64,000 bases of DNA from contig NZ_CP150919.1 in assembly GCF_039909015.1 (NCBI RefSeq), positions 3,758,501 through 3,822,500 of the forward strand, read 5' to 3'. Every line of letters starts with the position of its first letter. The stretch's first letter is position 1. The notes beneath the pieces are model-generated. The model ran no database searches, was not told the origin of the DNA, and was given only the letters and a program-made list of their open reading frames with translations. Shown piece after piece: positions 35,518 to 43,628 of this stretch. A program made the position numbers and the translations under genes. This stretch comes from Pseudomonas grandcourensis (GTDB lineage: Bacteria; Pseudomonadota; Gammaproteobacteria; Pseudomonadales; Pseudomonadaceae).

Positions 35518-36261
35518 ATGCCTAAAAATATTCTGCCCAGAGTTCTCGCCCTAACGTCCATATTCATAAAAGAACAACTAAAAGAACCCATCGCCTTGTT
35601 CTGGATCATGATATCACCTTGTGCGATGTTCTATTTTTTTGCAATAACCAGACAAGACCCCAACTACTTTTCGAGCAATTACATTACGATTTCAGCATGG
35701 TTTTATGCTTATATCTCTTCTAGTGTCGCATTATTTGGATTCGCCTTTTACATAATCGGAAGAAGGGAAAGCGGATTCACTCGATCGTTTATTTACTCCA
35801 AAGAATCAAAACTGATTTTTCTTTTGTCGCACTTCATAGCTTACTCATTAATATCGATATCTTATTGCACAGCCTTTTACTTAACAACCAAGTTCCCATT
35901 CGGAAACCACGACCTCAATGAACTACTAAATATCGCACTACGCTTTTACATCTGCTTTATCATGTTTTGCGCGATCGGGGCTGCTTTCTCATTGTTACCG
36001 ATCAACTTCCAGAACTCGAACACTTTGCTTTCCATTTTTTCGTTCTGCATGCTGATTCTCGGCGTAATGAGTGCCAGCAGATCAAACCACATTACCGACG
36101 CTTTGAACCTCGCAAACCCACTGACACTTGCAAGCCAGATAATGGAACAAGGCCTTGAATCCAACAAACTCATCACGACAGCAATAATTATTTTATTTAT
36201 TTCAGTACTGCACAAAACCTTCAAACACCTAAGAATCAATCCCGTATGGAGTCGATACTGA
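35518..36261 (+). CDS. ABC-2-type transporter membrane subunit (putative)
   Basis: A 247-residue protein with about six membrane helices (ALFWIMISPCAMFYFFAI, then AWFYAYISSSVALFGFAFYI, FYICFIMFCAIGAAFSLLP, LLSIFSFCMLILGVM). This is the size and pattern of an ABC-2-type exporter permease. The next gene is the ATPase, overlapping by one base (TGATG). Codon use is rich in ATA, TTA and AGA, unlike all flanking genes, so recent acquisition is likely. It could export a peptide or drug, or give resistance. Low similarity to anything I recognise keeps the family assignment general. Confidence 0.7.
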   Translation: MPKNILPRVLALTSIFIKEQLKEPIALFWIMISPCAMFYFFAITRQDPNYFSSNYITISAWFYAYISSSVALFGFAFYIIGRRESGFTRSFIYSKESKLIFLLSHFIAYSLISISYCTAFYLTTKFPFGNHDLNELLNIALRFYICFIMFCAIGAAFSLLPINFQNSNTLLSIFSFCMLILGVMSASRSNHITDALNLANPLTLASQIMEQGLESNKLITTAIIILFISVLHKTFKHLRINPVWSRY

Positions 36262-36980
36262 TGAAAAAATTCACGGCGCAGAGCATTGACTTCTCCTATA
36301 CGGACAAGCCCCTCTTGACCCAGGCATCTCTTGAGGTTGCTCAAGGCGACATTGTCGGTATTCTGGGGCCGAATGGATCTGGCAAAACAACTTTTTTCGA
36401 TATCGTTTGTGACCTTAAAAAAGCAAAGTCCGGCTTCATAAAAAACGACTTCAGTCACTTTTTATACCTTTCTCAAATCATCTCCACTCCCCCACCGTTG
36501 CGCATGCGTGACATCTTTAAAATGGTGACCGCGCTGTCATCAAGCGAACGCATGACGCAAGATAAAACCCTGAAAAAACTAAGCGCGTGGAGCCCTGCGA
36601 TAGTTGACCGATATCAAGACATATGGAACAAAAAATCATCGCTATGCAGCTACGGAGAGACACGCTGGTTCTTTACTCTCTCTCTTCTTTCAATTTCTGC
36701 AGACTTCGTGATTCTCGACGAACCTACTGCCGGTATAGATCCAGAATTTCGTCGCTATATTTGGCAATGCCTTCACGGCGCCGCCAGGGAGGGCACCGCT
36801 ATTCTGGTTTCCTCGCATAATGTTGATGAGGTAATTAACCACTGTGATTATTTTTTCATGATTAGCCAGCAACGCTTCAATCGCTTTGCCAATGCTAGTG
36901 AGTTCATGCATCGGTATGGCGTAAAGACTGTGGACGATGCATTTATCCGAGCCGTTACTGAACCTGTATTCGCAACATAA
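36261..36980 (+). CDS. ABC exporter ATP-binding protein
   Basis: 239 residues from the ATG at 36261, which has GGAG upstream; a start at 36246 would lie inside the permease gene without a ribosome-binding site. Walker A is GPNGSGKTT (residues 36-44), the Q-loop LYLSQ, Walker B FVILDEPTAGID and the switch His in LVSSHNVDE. The signature motif reads CSYGETR instead of LSGGE. No permease is fused. With the preceding membrane subunit it makes a minimal two-gene exporter. The AT-rich codon use continues here. A stem (GGGAGCTG / CAGCTCCC, 37001-37029) after the stop may end the transcript. Confidence 0.85.
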   Translation: MKKFTAQSIDFSYTDKPLLTQASLEVAQGDIVGILGPNGSGKTTFFDIVCDLKKAKSGFIKNDFSHFLYLSQIISTPPPLRMRDIFKMVTALSSSERMTQDKTLKKLSAWSPAIVDRYQDIWNKKSSLCSYGETRWFFTLSLLSISADFVILDEPTAGIDPEFRRYIWQCLHGAAREGTAILVSSHNVDEVINHCDYFFMISQQRFNRFANASEFMHRYGVKTVDDAFIRAVTEPVFAT

Positions 36981-37049
36981 GCAACGGGAAGCGCACACGG
37001 GGGAGCTGCCTCAGACCGCGACAGCTCCCGATGAGGAATGGAGTTCGAT

Positions 37050-37328
37050 TCAGTCGGTAAGCCCAGCAAGATAAGCCCACGGATAAATCCCCCGCTCATG
37101 CCCATCGCTGAAGACCAGTTGCAAACCATAGCCCTGCGAGTGCAACTCGATCACCTGAACCCGCGCATCCACCATCGGCGCCATCCCCCGCAACCGAAAC
37201 GCCCGGCACTGCGAGCACGGGCACTGCCGGCGCAGTTCGGCGTGTTCGAACACCTGTTCGCGACCATCCGGCCAGTTCAGTCGCAACTGCTGTTTGCTGC
37301 GGGAATTGCCAATCGCCAGCGGGTTCAT
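37050..37328 (-). CDS. DUF971 family protein
   Basis: A 92-residue DUF971 domain protein (RLNWPDGREQVFEHAELRR, then CPCSQCRAF and YGLQLVFSDGHERGIYPWAYL). It keeps the CxCxxC cluster often seen in this family, also found as the N-terminal domain of gamma-butyrobetaine hydroxylases and near Fe-S assembly (Mrp/ApbC) genes. It is last in the minus-strand operon and overlaps the HEAT-repeat gene by four bases. A role in metal or cluster supply to the upstream flavoprotein/ferredoxin is inferred. Confidence 0.85.
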   Translation of the reverse strand: MNPLAIGNSRSKQQLRLNWPDGREQVFEHAELRRQCPCSQCRAFRLRGMAPMVDARVQVIELHSQGYGLQLVFSDGHERGIYPWAYLAGLTD

Positions 37329-38287
37329 TGCAGTTGGCTCAAGGCAATACGCACGGCTTTGCGCACTTCAGGGTCACCGTCGTCTTGAGCGGCCTGCAAT
37401 GCCGCAATGGCCCCAGGGTCGTTCAATTCGCCCAAGGCCAACGCGGCTTCCTTGCGCAGGTTGCTGATGCGGTGGCCGAGGGTGTCGATCAACGCGTCCA
37501 GGGCAGGTACAAAACGCAAGCGACCGAGGCTGCGGGTGGCGCGCAGGCGCACTTGCCAGTAATCGTCGCCCAAGGCGTCGATCAGGGCCGGGCCAGCGTC
37601 GAGGTGGCCGACCTTGCCCAGGGTGGTGGCGGCTTCTTCGCGGACTTGCCAGGCATCATCGCGCAAGGCCTGGCGCAGGGCCGGCAGCACCTGTGCGTCA
37701 GACGCCAGGCCCAAGGCCCCGGTGGCGGCACGCCGAACTTCAGTGTCCGGGTCGGTGCTGGCCAGCCGCGCCAGTGCCGGCAAGGCATCGAGTTGCTTGA
37801 GCCAGCCGAGCACGCCCACCGCCTCGCGGCGTACGCTGGCGCTTTCATCGTCCAGTGCCCGGGCCGCCGCATCGGCGGCATCGGGGCAACGCAACTCGCG
37901 CAGCGCCCTGAACGCGGCAATACGTACGCCGCTGTCGGCGTGCCCGGTCCACGGCAGGATGACCCGGCCCGCCGCTTCACTCTTGAGCAGGCTGAGGCTT
38001 TGCGCAGCGGCCACCTGCACCGCCGGGGATGGATCCGTCAGCGCCTGGCACAACGCTTCGACCACCGGCTCGTCCTCCCAGGCTTCCAGCAGGCGTGCGG
38101 CTTCGGCGCGAACGTCTGCAATCGGGTCTTCGGCCAGGCGATTGATCAACCACTGCAGGCCGTCCGGCTCCTCGAGATCGGCCAGTTCGATCAGTGCGAT
38201 CCGGCGCACGCCGGGGTCGTCATCGGTCAGGCGCGGTTGCAGGGCAAGAATGTCGTCGTTATCGGTTACATCGAATAATGAGGTCAT
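37325..38287 (-). CDS. HEAT-repeat (PBS-lyase-like) protein
   Basis: A 320-residue protein made almost entirely of ~30-residue alpha-alpha repeats with the HEAT pattern, such as ALIELADLEEPDGLQWLINR, AATGALGLASDAQVLPAL and VREEAATTLGKVGHLDAGPA. No catalytic motif is seen; such proteins act as scaffolds or as maturation factors. It overlaps the ABC ATPase gene upstream and DUF971 downstream by four bases each, so it belongs to the transporter/redox operon and may bind the redox enzyme or its cofactor. Confidence 0.85.
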   Translation of the reverse strand: MTSLFDVTDNDDILALQPRLTDDDPGVRRIALIELADLEEPDGLQWLINRLAEDPIADVRAEAARLLEAWEDEPVVEALCQALTDPSPAVQVAAAQSLSLLKSEAAGRVILPWTGHADSGVRIAAFRALRELRCPDAADAAARALDDESASVRREAVGVLGWLKQLDALPALARLASTDPDTEVRRAATGALGLASDAQVLPALRQALRDDAWQVREEAATTLGKVGHLDAGPALIDALGDDYWQVRLRATRSLGRLRFVPALDALIDTLGHRISNLRKEAALALGELNDPGAIAALQAAQDDGDPEVRKAVRIALSQLQ

Positions 38288-39132
38288 AGGGCAAATCGCG
38301 GCAGTTTGTTTTCAAGGGGAAGTCCGAGCGGGTTCAGGCGCGGCAGTTGCCGGCCGTCTTCGTGCCGCAGGAGTTCGAGGCAATGGCGCTTGAGGTGCGA
38401 GAACTCAGGGCGGGTCACCAGTTCCGTGCTGCGCGGCCGGGGGAAGTCCAGGCGCAGGTCTTCGATGATTCGTCCGGGGCGCGAGCTCATGACCAGCAGG
38501 CGATCGGCGAGGAACAGCGCTTCGTCGATGTCATGGGTGACAAACACCACGGTGGTGCGGATGCGCGTCCAGATGTCCAGCAGCAGTTCCTGCATGTTCA
38601 ATCGGGTCAGGGCATCGAGGGCACCGAAGGGTTCGTCCATCAGCAACAGGCGCGGACGGTTGACCAGCACCCGAGCGATTTCCACTCGCTGCTGCATACC
38701 GCCGGACAGTTGATCGGGCCAGCGCTCGGCGAAACCTTCAAGGCCCACCAGCGCGAGGATTTCATCCGCCGCCTTATGCCGTTCGGCCTTGCCGATGCCT
38801 TGCATTTTCAAGCCGAACGCCACGTTGTCGCGCACCGTGCGCCACGGAAACAGTGTGTGCTGCTGGAACACCATGCCGCGCTGGGGCGATGGGCCCGACA
38901 CCGCTGCGCCATCGACATTCAGCGTGCCTGTGCGCGGTTGCAGGTGGCCGGCCAGGGCGCCGAGCAAGGTGGACTTGCCGCAACCGGACGGCCCGAGAAT
39001 GCACACGAACTGCCCCGGCTCGATCTGGCAGTCGAGGCCCTGCACCGCTTCGAAAGCAGTGTCGCCCTCGCCCAGGCTGATCGACAGCCCGCGAATATCG
39101 ATACGCCCTTCCAGGTGTTGAAAAACGCTCAT
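38284..39132 (-). CDS. ABC importer ATP-binding protein, nitrate/sulfonate type
   Basis: 282 residues from the ATG at 39132 (MSVFQHLEGR), overlapping the permease stop as TGATG; the frame itself stays open to 39639. Walker A is GPSGCGKST, signature LSGGMQQR, Walker B LLLMDEPFGALD, switch His FVTHDIDEAL. The size and C-terminus are those of the SsuB/TauB/NrtC group. It powers uptake through the adjacent permease of the ligand bound by the protein encoded at 40050-41456. Confidence 0.9.
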   Translation of the reverse strand: MSVFQHLEGRIDIRGLSISLGEGDTAFEAVQGLDCQIEPGQFVCILGPSGCGKSTLLGALAGHLQPRTGTLNVDGAAVSGPSPQRGMVFQQHTLFPWRTVRDNVAFGLKMQGIGKAERHKAADEILALVGLEGFAERWPDQLSGGMQQRVEIARVLVNRPRLLLMDEPFGALDALTRLNMQELLLDIWTRIRTTVVFVTHDIDEALFLADRLLVMSSRPGRIIEDLRLDFPRPRSTELVTRPEFSHLKRHCLELLRHEDGRQLPRLNPLGLPLENKLPRFAL

Positions 39133-39914
39133 CAGGCTTTTCCTCGTGGTCGATGCCAGGGCGTGAACAGCCCGCCCAGACGCTTGATCAACAGACTGCT
39201 GCCCATCCCGAGCACGCCGATCAGCAACATACCGACCACGATGTCGGCGTAGTTCTGGATGGTGTAGGACTCCCAGGTGTAATAGCCGATGCCGAATTGG
39301 CCGGAGATCATTTCCGCCGTCACCAGGCAGAACCACGAGGTGCCCATGCCGATGGCCAGGCCGGTGATAATGCTGGGCGCGGCACCCGGCAGAACGACCT
39401 CCAGCAGGATTGCCCGGCGCCCTGCCCCGAGGCTTTTCGCCGAGGCGATCAGCCGTGGGTCGACGCCCTCGACGCCGTGCACGGTGTTGAGCAGGATCGG
39501 GAACAGTGCGCCGGTGAAGGTGATGAACACCATCGACAGTTCCGAGGAGGGAAACATCAGGATCGCCAGGGGAATCCACGCCACCGCCGGGATCGGGCGC
39601 AGCACTTCCAGGGGTGGCAGCAACAGATCTTCGGCCCATTTCGAGCGGCCGATGGCCAGGCCCAGGGCCACGCCGATGATCAGCGCCGCGAGGTAACCGG
39701 CGAACACCCGGCCGAGGCTGCTACCCAGGTGCTGCGCGAGTTTGCCCGAGTCACCGAGGCCGAGGGCGGCTTCAATGACCGCCACGGGTGTCGGGACGTT
39801 GGCGAAGGTCACCAGGCCGAGGTTCCAGTGGTGGCTGGCGGCGAGTTGCCAGAATACGAGGCAGAGCAGCAAGGATACGGCTCTGAGGATCCAGCGTGAA
39901 TATGATCGGTACAC
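39132..39914 (-). CDS. ABC importer permease, nitrate/sulfonate type
   Basis: A 260-residue inner-membrane protein with six predicted helices and the family EAA-type loop (LIASAKSLGAGRRAILLEVVLPGAAPS). It starts at a GTG (39914) behind AGGAGG. This is the SsuC/TauC class. It is separated from the binding-protein gene by 135 bases holding a REP doublet, but the order and shared strand suggest one transcription unit. Confidence 0.9.
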   Translation of the reverse strand: MYRSYSRWILRAVSLLLCLVFWQLAASHHWNLGLVTFANVPTPVAVIEAALGLGDSGKLAQHLGSSLGRVFAGYLAALIIGVALGLAIGRSKWAEDLLLPPLEVLRPIPAVAWIPLAILMFPSSELSMVFITFTGALFPILLNTVHGVEGVDPRLIASAKSLGAGRRAILLEVVLPGAAPSIITGLAIGMGTSWFCLVTAEMISGQFGIGYYTWESYTIQNYADIVVGMLLIGVLGMGSSLLIKRLGGLFTPWHRPRGKA

Positions 39915-39938
39915 AAATCCTCCTCTCGACCCAAACCT

Positions 39939-40030
39939 TGTAGGAGTGAGCCTGCTCGCGATAGCGGTTTCACGTTCAACATTGATGTCGACTGACCCAC
40001 CGCTTCGCGAGCAGGCTCGCTCCTACAGGG
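39939..40030. repeat. REPIN-like inverted doublet (gcgagcaggctcgc class)
   Basis: TAGGAGTGAGCCTGCTCGCG and its inverted near-copy CGCGAGCAGGCTCGCTCCTA flank about 40 bases between the binding-protein and permease genes. It could lower expression of the distal genes relative to the binding protein. Confidence 0.8.
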
Positions 40031-40049
40031 GGCTGTGGTGTTTCGGCTG

Positions 40050-41456
40050 TTAGCGAACAGCCACGGCCTGCGCAGTGGCATCAGTGAAGTCGAGGACCTT
40101 GCCGCCCTGCGCCGTGGCGAACTGTTGGGCCTGGCCTTTGAGCAGGAACGCACTCAGTTGCCCTTTCCCATCGGTGGCAAACCACGCCTGATCCGCCAGC
40201 AGCTTGATCCCGCTGTCGCTGGCCTGGGCGTACACCGCGCGGATGCTCCTGCCTTCCTGCTTGAGGCTGGCCAGCGCGGTAAACGCCGCTTGCGCCGAGG
40301 CGTACTGGCGGACTTTCGGCTCACCGCGTACCCAGATTTCCGCCACGTGGCTGAAGTCGGTGATGGCCTGGCCGCTGGTGGCATCGACGGCCTTGAGCGG
40401 CGCCTGCCCATAACTGGCCAGTTGTGCGCTGTAATCCAGGTTCGAAGCCTTGAAGGCGGCGCGGATGTATTGGTCGTCGATGAAGGTGTTGAGATCCAGA
40501 CCTCGATCGGCCTTTTTCAACAACTTGAGGGTGTCGATGGCGGTGCCCACGGCCTGACGGTATTCCGGCTTCCAGCTCAGGTCGCGAGTCTGCACACCGA
40601 GGGGGCCATGGAACAGATAATTGACCTCGGCATCGACCCCGGTGACCTTGGCGATCAACTCGCTGTATTTCTCCGGCTCAGCCGCCAACAGCTGGTTGGC
40701 TTCGATACTCGCCCGCAGGTAAGCGACAACGATTTCCGGGTACTTTTTCGCATAGGCCTGATCGACCAGCGCACCGTGGAAGGTCGGCGCGTTGGCTTGG
40801 GCGCCGTCATAAATCTTGCGGGCGAAACCACGGCTGGGGAAAAGTTCGGCGAAGGGCACGAAGTCAGCGTGTGCATCGATCTTGCCGGCCTGCAACGCGG
40901 AGCCGGCGACTTCCGGCGGCTGGGCGATGATGTTCACGTCTTTGAGCGGGTCCCAGCCCTGGGCCGCGACGGCGCGCAGCAGCATGCCATGGGCGGTGGA
41001 AGCGAACGGCACGGAAATGGTCTTGCCCTTGAGCTCTGCCAGGGACTGCACGCCCGATGCGCTTGGCACCACGATGCCGTTGCCGCTGCCCTTGATGCTG
41101 CCCGACAGCACGCTGATGAACAGGCTGTGCTTGCCCGCCGTTTCGAACGCCACGCCGTTGAACGCGCCGGGGAAGTCGGCCATGGCGCCGAAGTCGAGTT
41201 TGCCGGCCACCATTTCGTTGGTCAGGGGAGCGCCGCTGGTGAAGTTTTTCCACTGCACTTCGTATTGGGCGTCTTTGTAGGGGCCATCGTGGGGCAGGTA
41301 TTTGTCCAGCAGCCCGAGTTCGCGAATCAACAATCCGCCAGCGGCGCAGTTGATGGTGGTGTCCTGGGTGCCGATGGCAATGCGGATGGTTTCGGCCGAG
41401 GCCGACAGGGTGAATGAAGCCAGTACCAGACCGGCCAAAGCTGCACGCAACATCAT
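40050..41456 (-). CDS. ABC substrate-binding protein, nitrate/sulfonate type, with C-terminal extension
   Basis: 468 residues from the ATG at 41456, with GAGGGG upstream. The signal peptide (LRAALAGLVLASFTLSASA) leads into a SsuA/TauA/NrtA-like binding domain (TIRIAIGTQDTTINCAAGG, NEMVAGKLDFGAMADFP, LKGKTISVPFASTAHGML). SsuA-type proteins are usually ~320 residues; here ~110 more follow from about residue 357. The tail (WFATDGKGQLSAF, then AQQFATAQGGKVLDF) resembles the NosL copper-binding fold but has no Cys or clear metal ligands. The ligand is unknown; the context suggests an organosulfur or organonitrogen compound processed by the AprA-like enzyme. Confidence 0.82.
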   Translation of the reverse strand: MMLRAALAGLVLASFTLSASAETIRIAIGTQDTTINCAAGGLLIRELGLLDKYLPHDGPYKDAQYEVQWKNFTSGAPLTNEMVAGKLDFGAMADFPGAFNGVAFETAGKHSLFISVLSGSIKGSGNGIVVPSASGVQSLAELKGKTISVPFASTAHGMLLRAVAAQGWDPLKDVNIIAQPPEVAGSALQAGKIDAHADFVPFAELFPSRGFARKIYDGAQANAPTFHGALVDQAYAKKYPEIVVAYLRASIEANQLLAAEPEKYSELIAKVTGVDAEVNYLFHGPLGVQTRDLSWKPEYRQAVGTAIDTLKLLKKADRGLDLNTFIDDQYIRAAFKASNLDYSAQLASYGQAPLKAVDATSGQAITDFSHVAEIWVRGEPKVRQYASAQAAFTALASLKQEGRSIRAVYAQASDSGIKLLADQAWFATDGKGQLSAFLLKGQAQQFATAQGGKVLDFTDATAQAVAVR

Positions 41457-41588
41457 GAGTGTTTCCCCTCGAATCATTTATTGGATGTTCGTCTCCGCCA
41501 CGATCAGGGCGTGGTGGGAAACGAGGGGTGTCTTGAATCAGGCGTCCGGTGGTGCCGGATGGCGTTTTAGCGTTGTTTGGGCTGGCCT

Positions 41589-41613
41589 CTTCGCGAGCAG
41601 GCTCGCTCCTACA
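41589..41613. repeat. single REP-like palindrome
   Basis: One copy of CTTCGCGAGCAGGCTCGCTC followed by CTACA, just downstream of the ferredoxin stop and upstream of the binding-protein gene. Confidence 0.65.
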
Positions 41614-41625
41614 TTGATTTGTGTT

Positions 41626-41871
41626 TCAGCGCAGCAGATATGGGATCTCGACTTTCACAGCGCCCGTCGGGCAGTCCTTTTCACAGGGCATGCAGTACCA
41701 GCATTCATCGAATGCCATGTAGGCCTTTTGCGTGGCCGGGTTGATCGCCAGCAGGTCCATCGGGCAGACGTCGACGCACACGGTGCAGCCTTTGTGGGCG
41801 ATGCATTTGTCCTCGTCGACGGTGACGGGGGCGTTGGAACGGAAGAAGATTTCCTGGGCTTGATAGGCCAT
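41626..41871 (-). CDS. AprB-like 2x[4Fe-4S] ferredoxin
   Basis: An 81-residue ferredoxin from the ATG at 41871. Two cluster motifs are clear: CIAHKGCTVCVDVCP and CWYCMPCEKDCP, each with four Cys, so it should carry two [4Fe-4S] clusters. The size and pairing with the AprA-like flavoprotein 26 bases upstream match the beta subunit of adenylylsulfate-reductase-type enzymes. It would pass electrons to or from the flavoprotein. The frame is open to 42030, but that overlaps the flavoprotein gene. Confidence 0.88.
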   Translation of the reverse strand: MAYQAQEIFFRSNAPVTVDEDKCIAHKGCTVCVDVCPMDLLAINPATQKAYMAFDECWYCMPCEKDCPTGAVKVEIPYLLR

Positions 41872-41897
41872 TTCACGGTCTCTCTCTTGGGTGATGC

Positions 41898-43628
41898 TCA
41901 GGCGGCATCCGCGCCGACCCGCAGCCGGTCGTAAGCCTGCATCTCGTCGGCATCCAGCGGGATGATGTAAGGCTCGACGGCTTTCTTGAAACTGCTCATC
42001 AAACCGTTTTCGTCTTTCTTCAGGTGGCAATGGCAGAACCAGTCGCGGTCGTTGCGTTGCGGGTGATCGACGCGGTGGTGGTAAAGCCCCCAGCGGCTTT
42101 CGGCGCGGAACAATGAAGCACGGGCGGCCATTTCGGCGCAGTCGCGGATCATGCTGACTTCCATGGCGCGCATCAGCTCGTGGGCGTTGTGGGCCTTGAT
42201 CTGGTCGAGATCGCGCTGGATATCGCTGAAGCGTTGCAGGCCGATCTGCATCTTCTTGGTCACTTTCGGCGGTTGCAGGTAGTCGTTGACGAAGCGCCGC
42301 AGCTTGTATTCGACCTGAGCCGGTGGCAGGCCGTGCTCACGATCCAGCGGTGCGTAAACCCGTTGTTTTTCGGTTTCGATCTGCCGGGCATCCAGGGCCG
42401 AAAACTCACGCCCGGCGACAAAATCCGCCGCGTTGTTGCCGGCGAACCAGCCATAGGTGAACGCGCCGAGCATGTAGTTGTGCGGCACGGCAGCCATGTC
42501 CCCGGCTGAGTACAAGCCCTTGACCGAGGTCTCGGCTTTCTCGTTGACCCACACCCCCGACGCCGAATGCCCGCTGCAAAAGCCGATTTCCGAGATGTGC
42601 ATCTCGACCATCTGCGTGCGGTAGTCGGTGCCGCGATTGGCGTGGAACTGGCCGCGACTCGGACGCTCGTTGCTGTGCAGGATCTCTTCGATGTTCTGGA
42701 TGGTTTCCTCGGCCAGGTGATCGAGCTTGAGGAACACCGGGCCATTGCCGCTTTCCAGCTCCTGGTGGAATTCCCACATCATCTGCCCGCTCCAGTAGTC
42801 GCACTCGATGAAGCGTTCGCCCTTGTTGTTGGCGGTGTAGCCGCCCAAGGGGCCGGTGACGTAGGCGCAGGCCGGGCCGTTGTAATCCTTGATCAGCGGG
42901 TTGATCTGGAAACACTCCAGGTTCGCCAGCTCGGCTCCGGCGTGGTAAGCCATCGAGTAGCCGTCGCCGGCATTGGTCGGGTTTTCATAGGTGCCCATCA
43001 GGTAGCCCGAGGACGGCAACCCCAGGCGTCCGGCGGCACCGCAGGCGAGGATCACCGCCTTGGCCTTGATCACATGGAAGTCCGCGGTGCGGCAGTCGAA
43101 GCCCATCACGCCGTTGACCGCGCCCTCCTCATCCGTCAGCAATCGGGTGCAGACCAGGCGATTGGTGATGCTCACCCGCGCGCGCTTCAACTGCCGATAG
43201 AGGACTTTCTTGATGTCGTGCCCTTCCGGCATCGGCAACACATAAGCGCCCATGTGGTGGACCTTTTTCACCGCGTAGTCGCCGGTTTCGTCCTTCTCGA
43301 ATTTCACGCCCCAGCGGTCCAGTTGCTCGATGGTCTCGAAACTGTGGGTGGCATAGGCGTACACCGCAGCCTGATTGACGATGCCGTCGTTGGCGATGGT
43401 GATTTCCTTGGTGTATTGCTCAGGCGTCGAGTGGCCGGGAATGATCGCGTTGTTCAGGCCGTCCATGCCCATGCTGATCGCGCCGCTGCGCTTGACGTTG
43501 GCCTTGTCGATCAACAACACCCGCAGGTCGCGGTTGCGTTCCTTGGCCTTGATCGCCGCCATCGGGCCGGCGGTGCCGCCGCCAATGACAACGATGTCGT
43601 ATTCCTGCTCCAACGTGCTGCGCGTCAT
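41898..43628 (-). CDS. AprA-like FAD-dependent oxidoreductase (fumarate-reductase superfamily)
   Basis: A 576-residue flavoprotein with an N-terminal FAD site (IVVIGGGTAGPMAAIKAKE) and a second, C-terminal FAD-contact region (GLYSAGDMAAVPHNYMLGAF). The layout is that of the succinate dehydrogenase/fumarate reductase/APS reductase alpha family. The partner ferredoxin and KRSGAISMGMDGLNNAI point to the AprA branch, although dissimilatory AprA is ~650 residues. The start overlaps the upstream regulator stop by four bases (ATGA). The substrate is not assignable; sulfite/APS chemistry is only one possibility. Confidence 0.82.
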   Translation of the reverse strand: MTRSTLEQEYDIVVIGGGTAGPMAAIKAKERNRDLRVLLIDKANVKRSGAISMGMDGLNNAIIPGHSTPEQYTKEITIANDGIVNQAAVYAYATHSFETIEQLDRWGVKFEKDETGDYAVKKVHHMGAYVLPMPEGHDIKKVLYRQLKRARVSITNRLVCTRLLTDEEGAVNGVMGFDCRTADFHVIKAKAVILACGAAGRLGLPSSGYLMGTYENPTNAGDGYSMAYHAGAELANLECFQINPLIKDYNGPACAYVTGPLGGYTANNKGERFIECDYWSGQMMWEFHQELESGNGPVFLKLDHLAEETIQNIEEILHSNERPSRGQFHANRGTDYRTQMVEMHISEIGFCSGHSASGVWVNEKAETSVKGLYSAGDMAAVPHNYMLGAFTYGWFAGNNAADFVAGREFSALDARQIETEKQRVYAPLDREHGLPPAQVEYKLRRFVNDYLQPPKVTKKMQIGLQRFSDIQRDLDQIKAHNAHELMRAMEVSMIRDCAEMAARASLFRAESRWGLYHHRVDHPQRNDRDWFCHCHLKKDENGLMSSFKKAVEPYIIPLDADEMQAYDRLRVGADAA

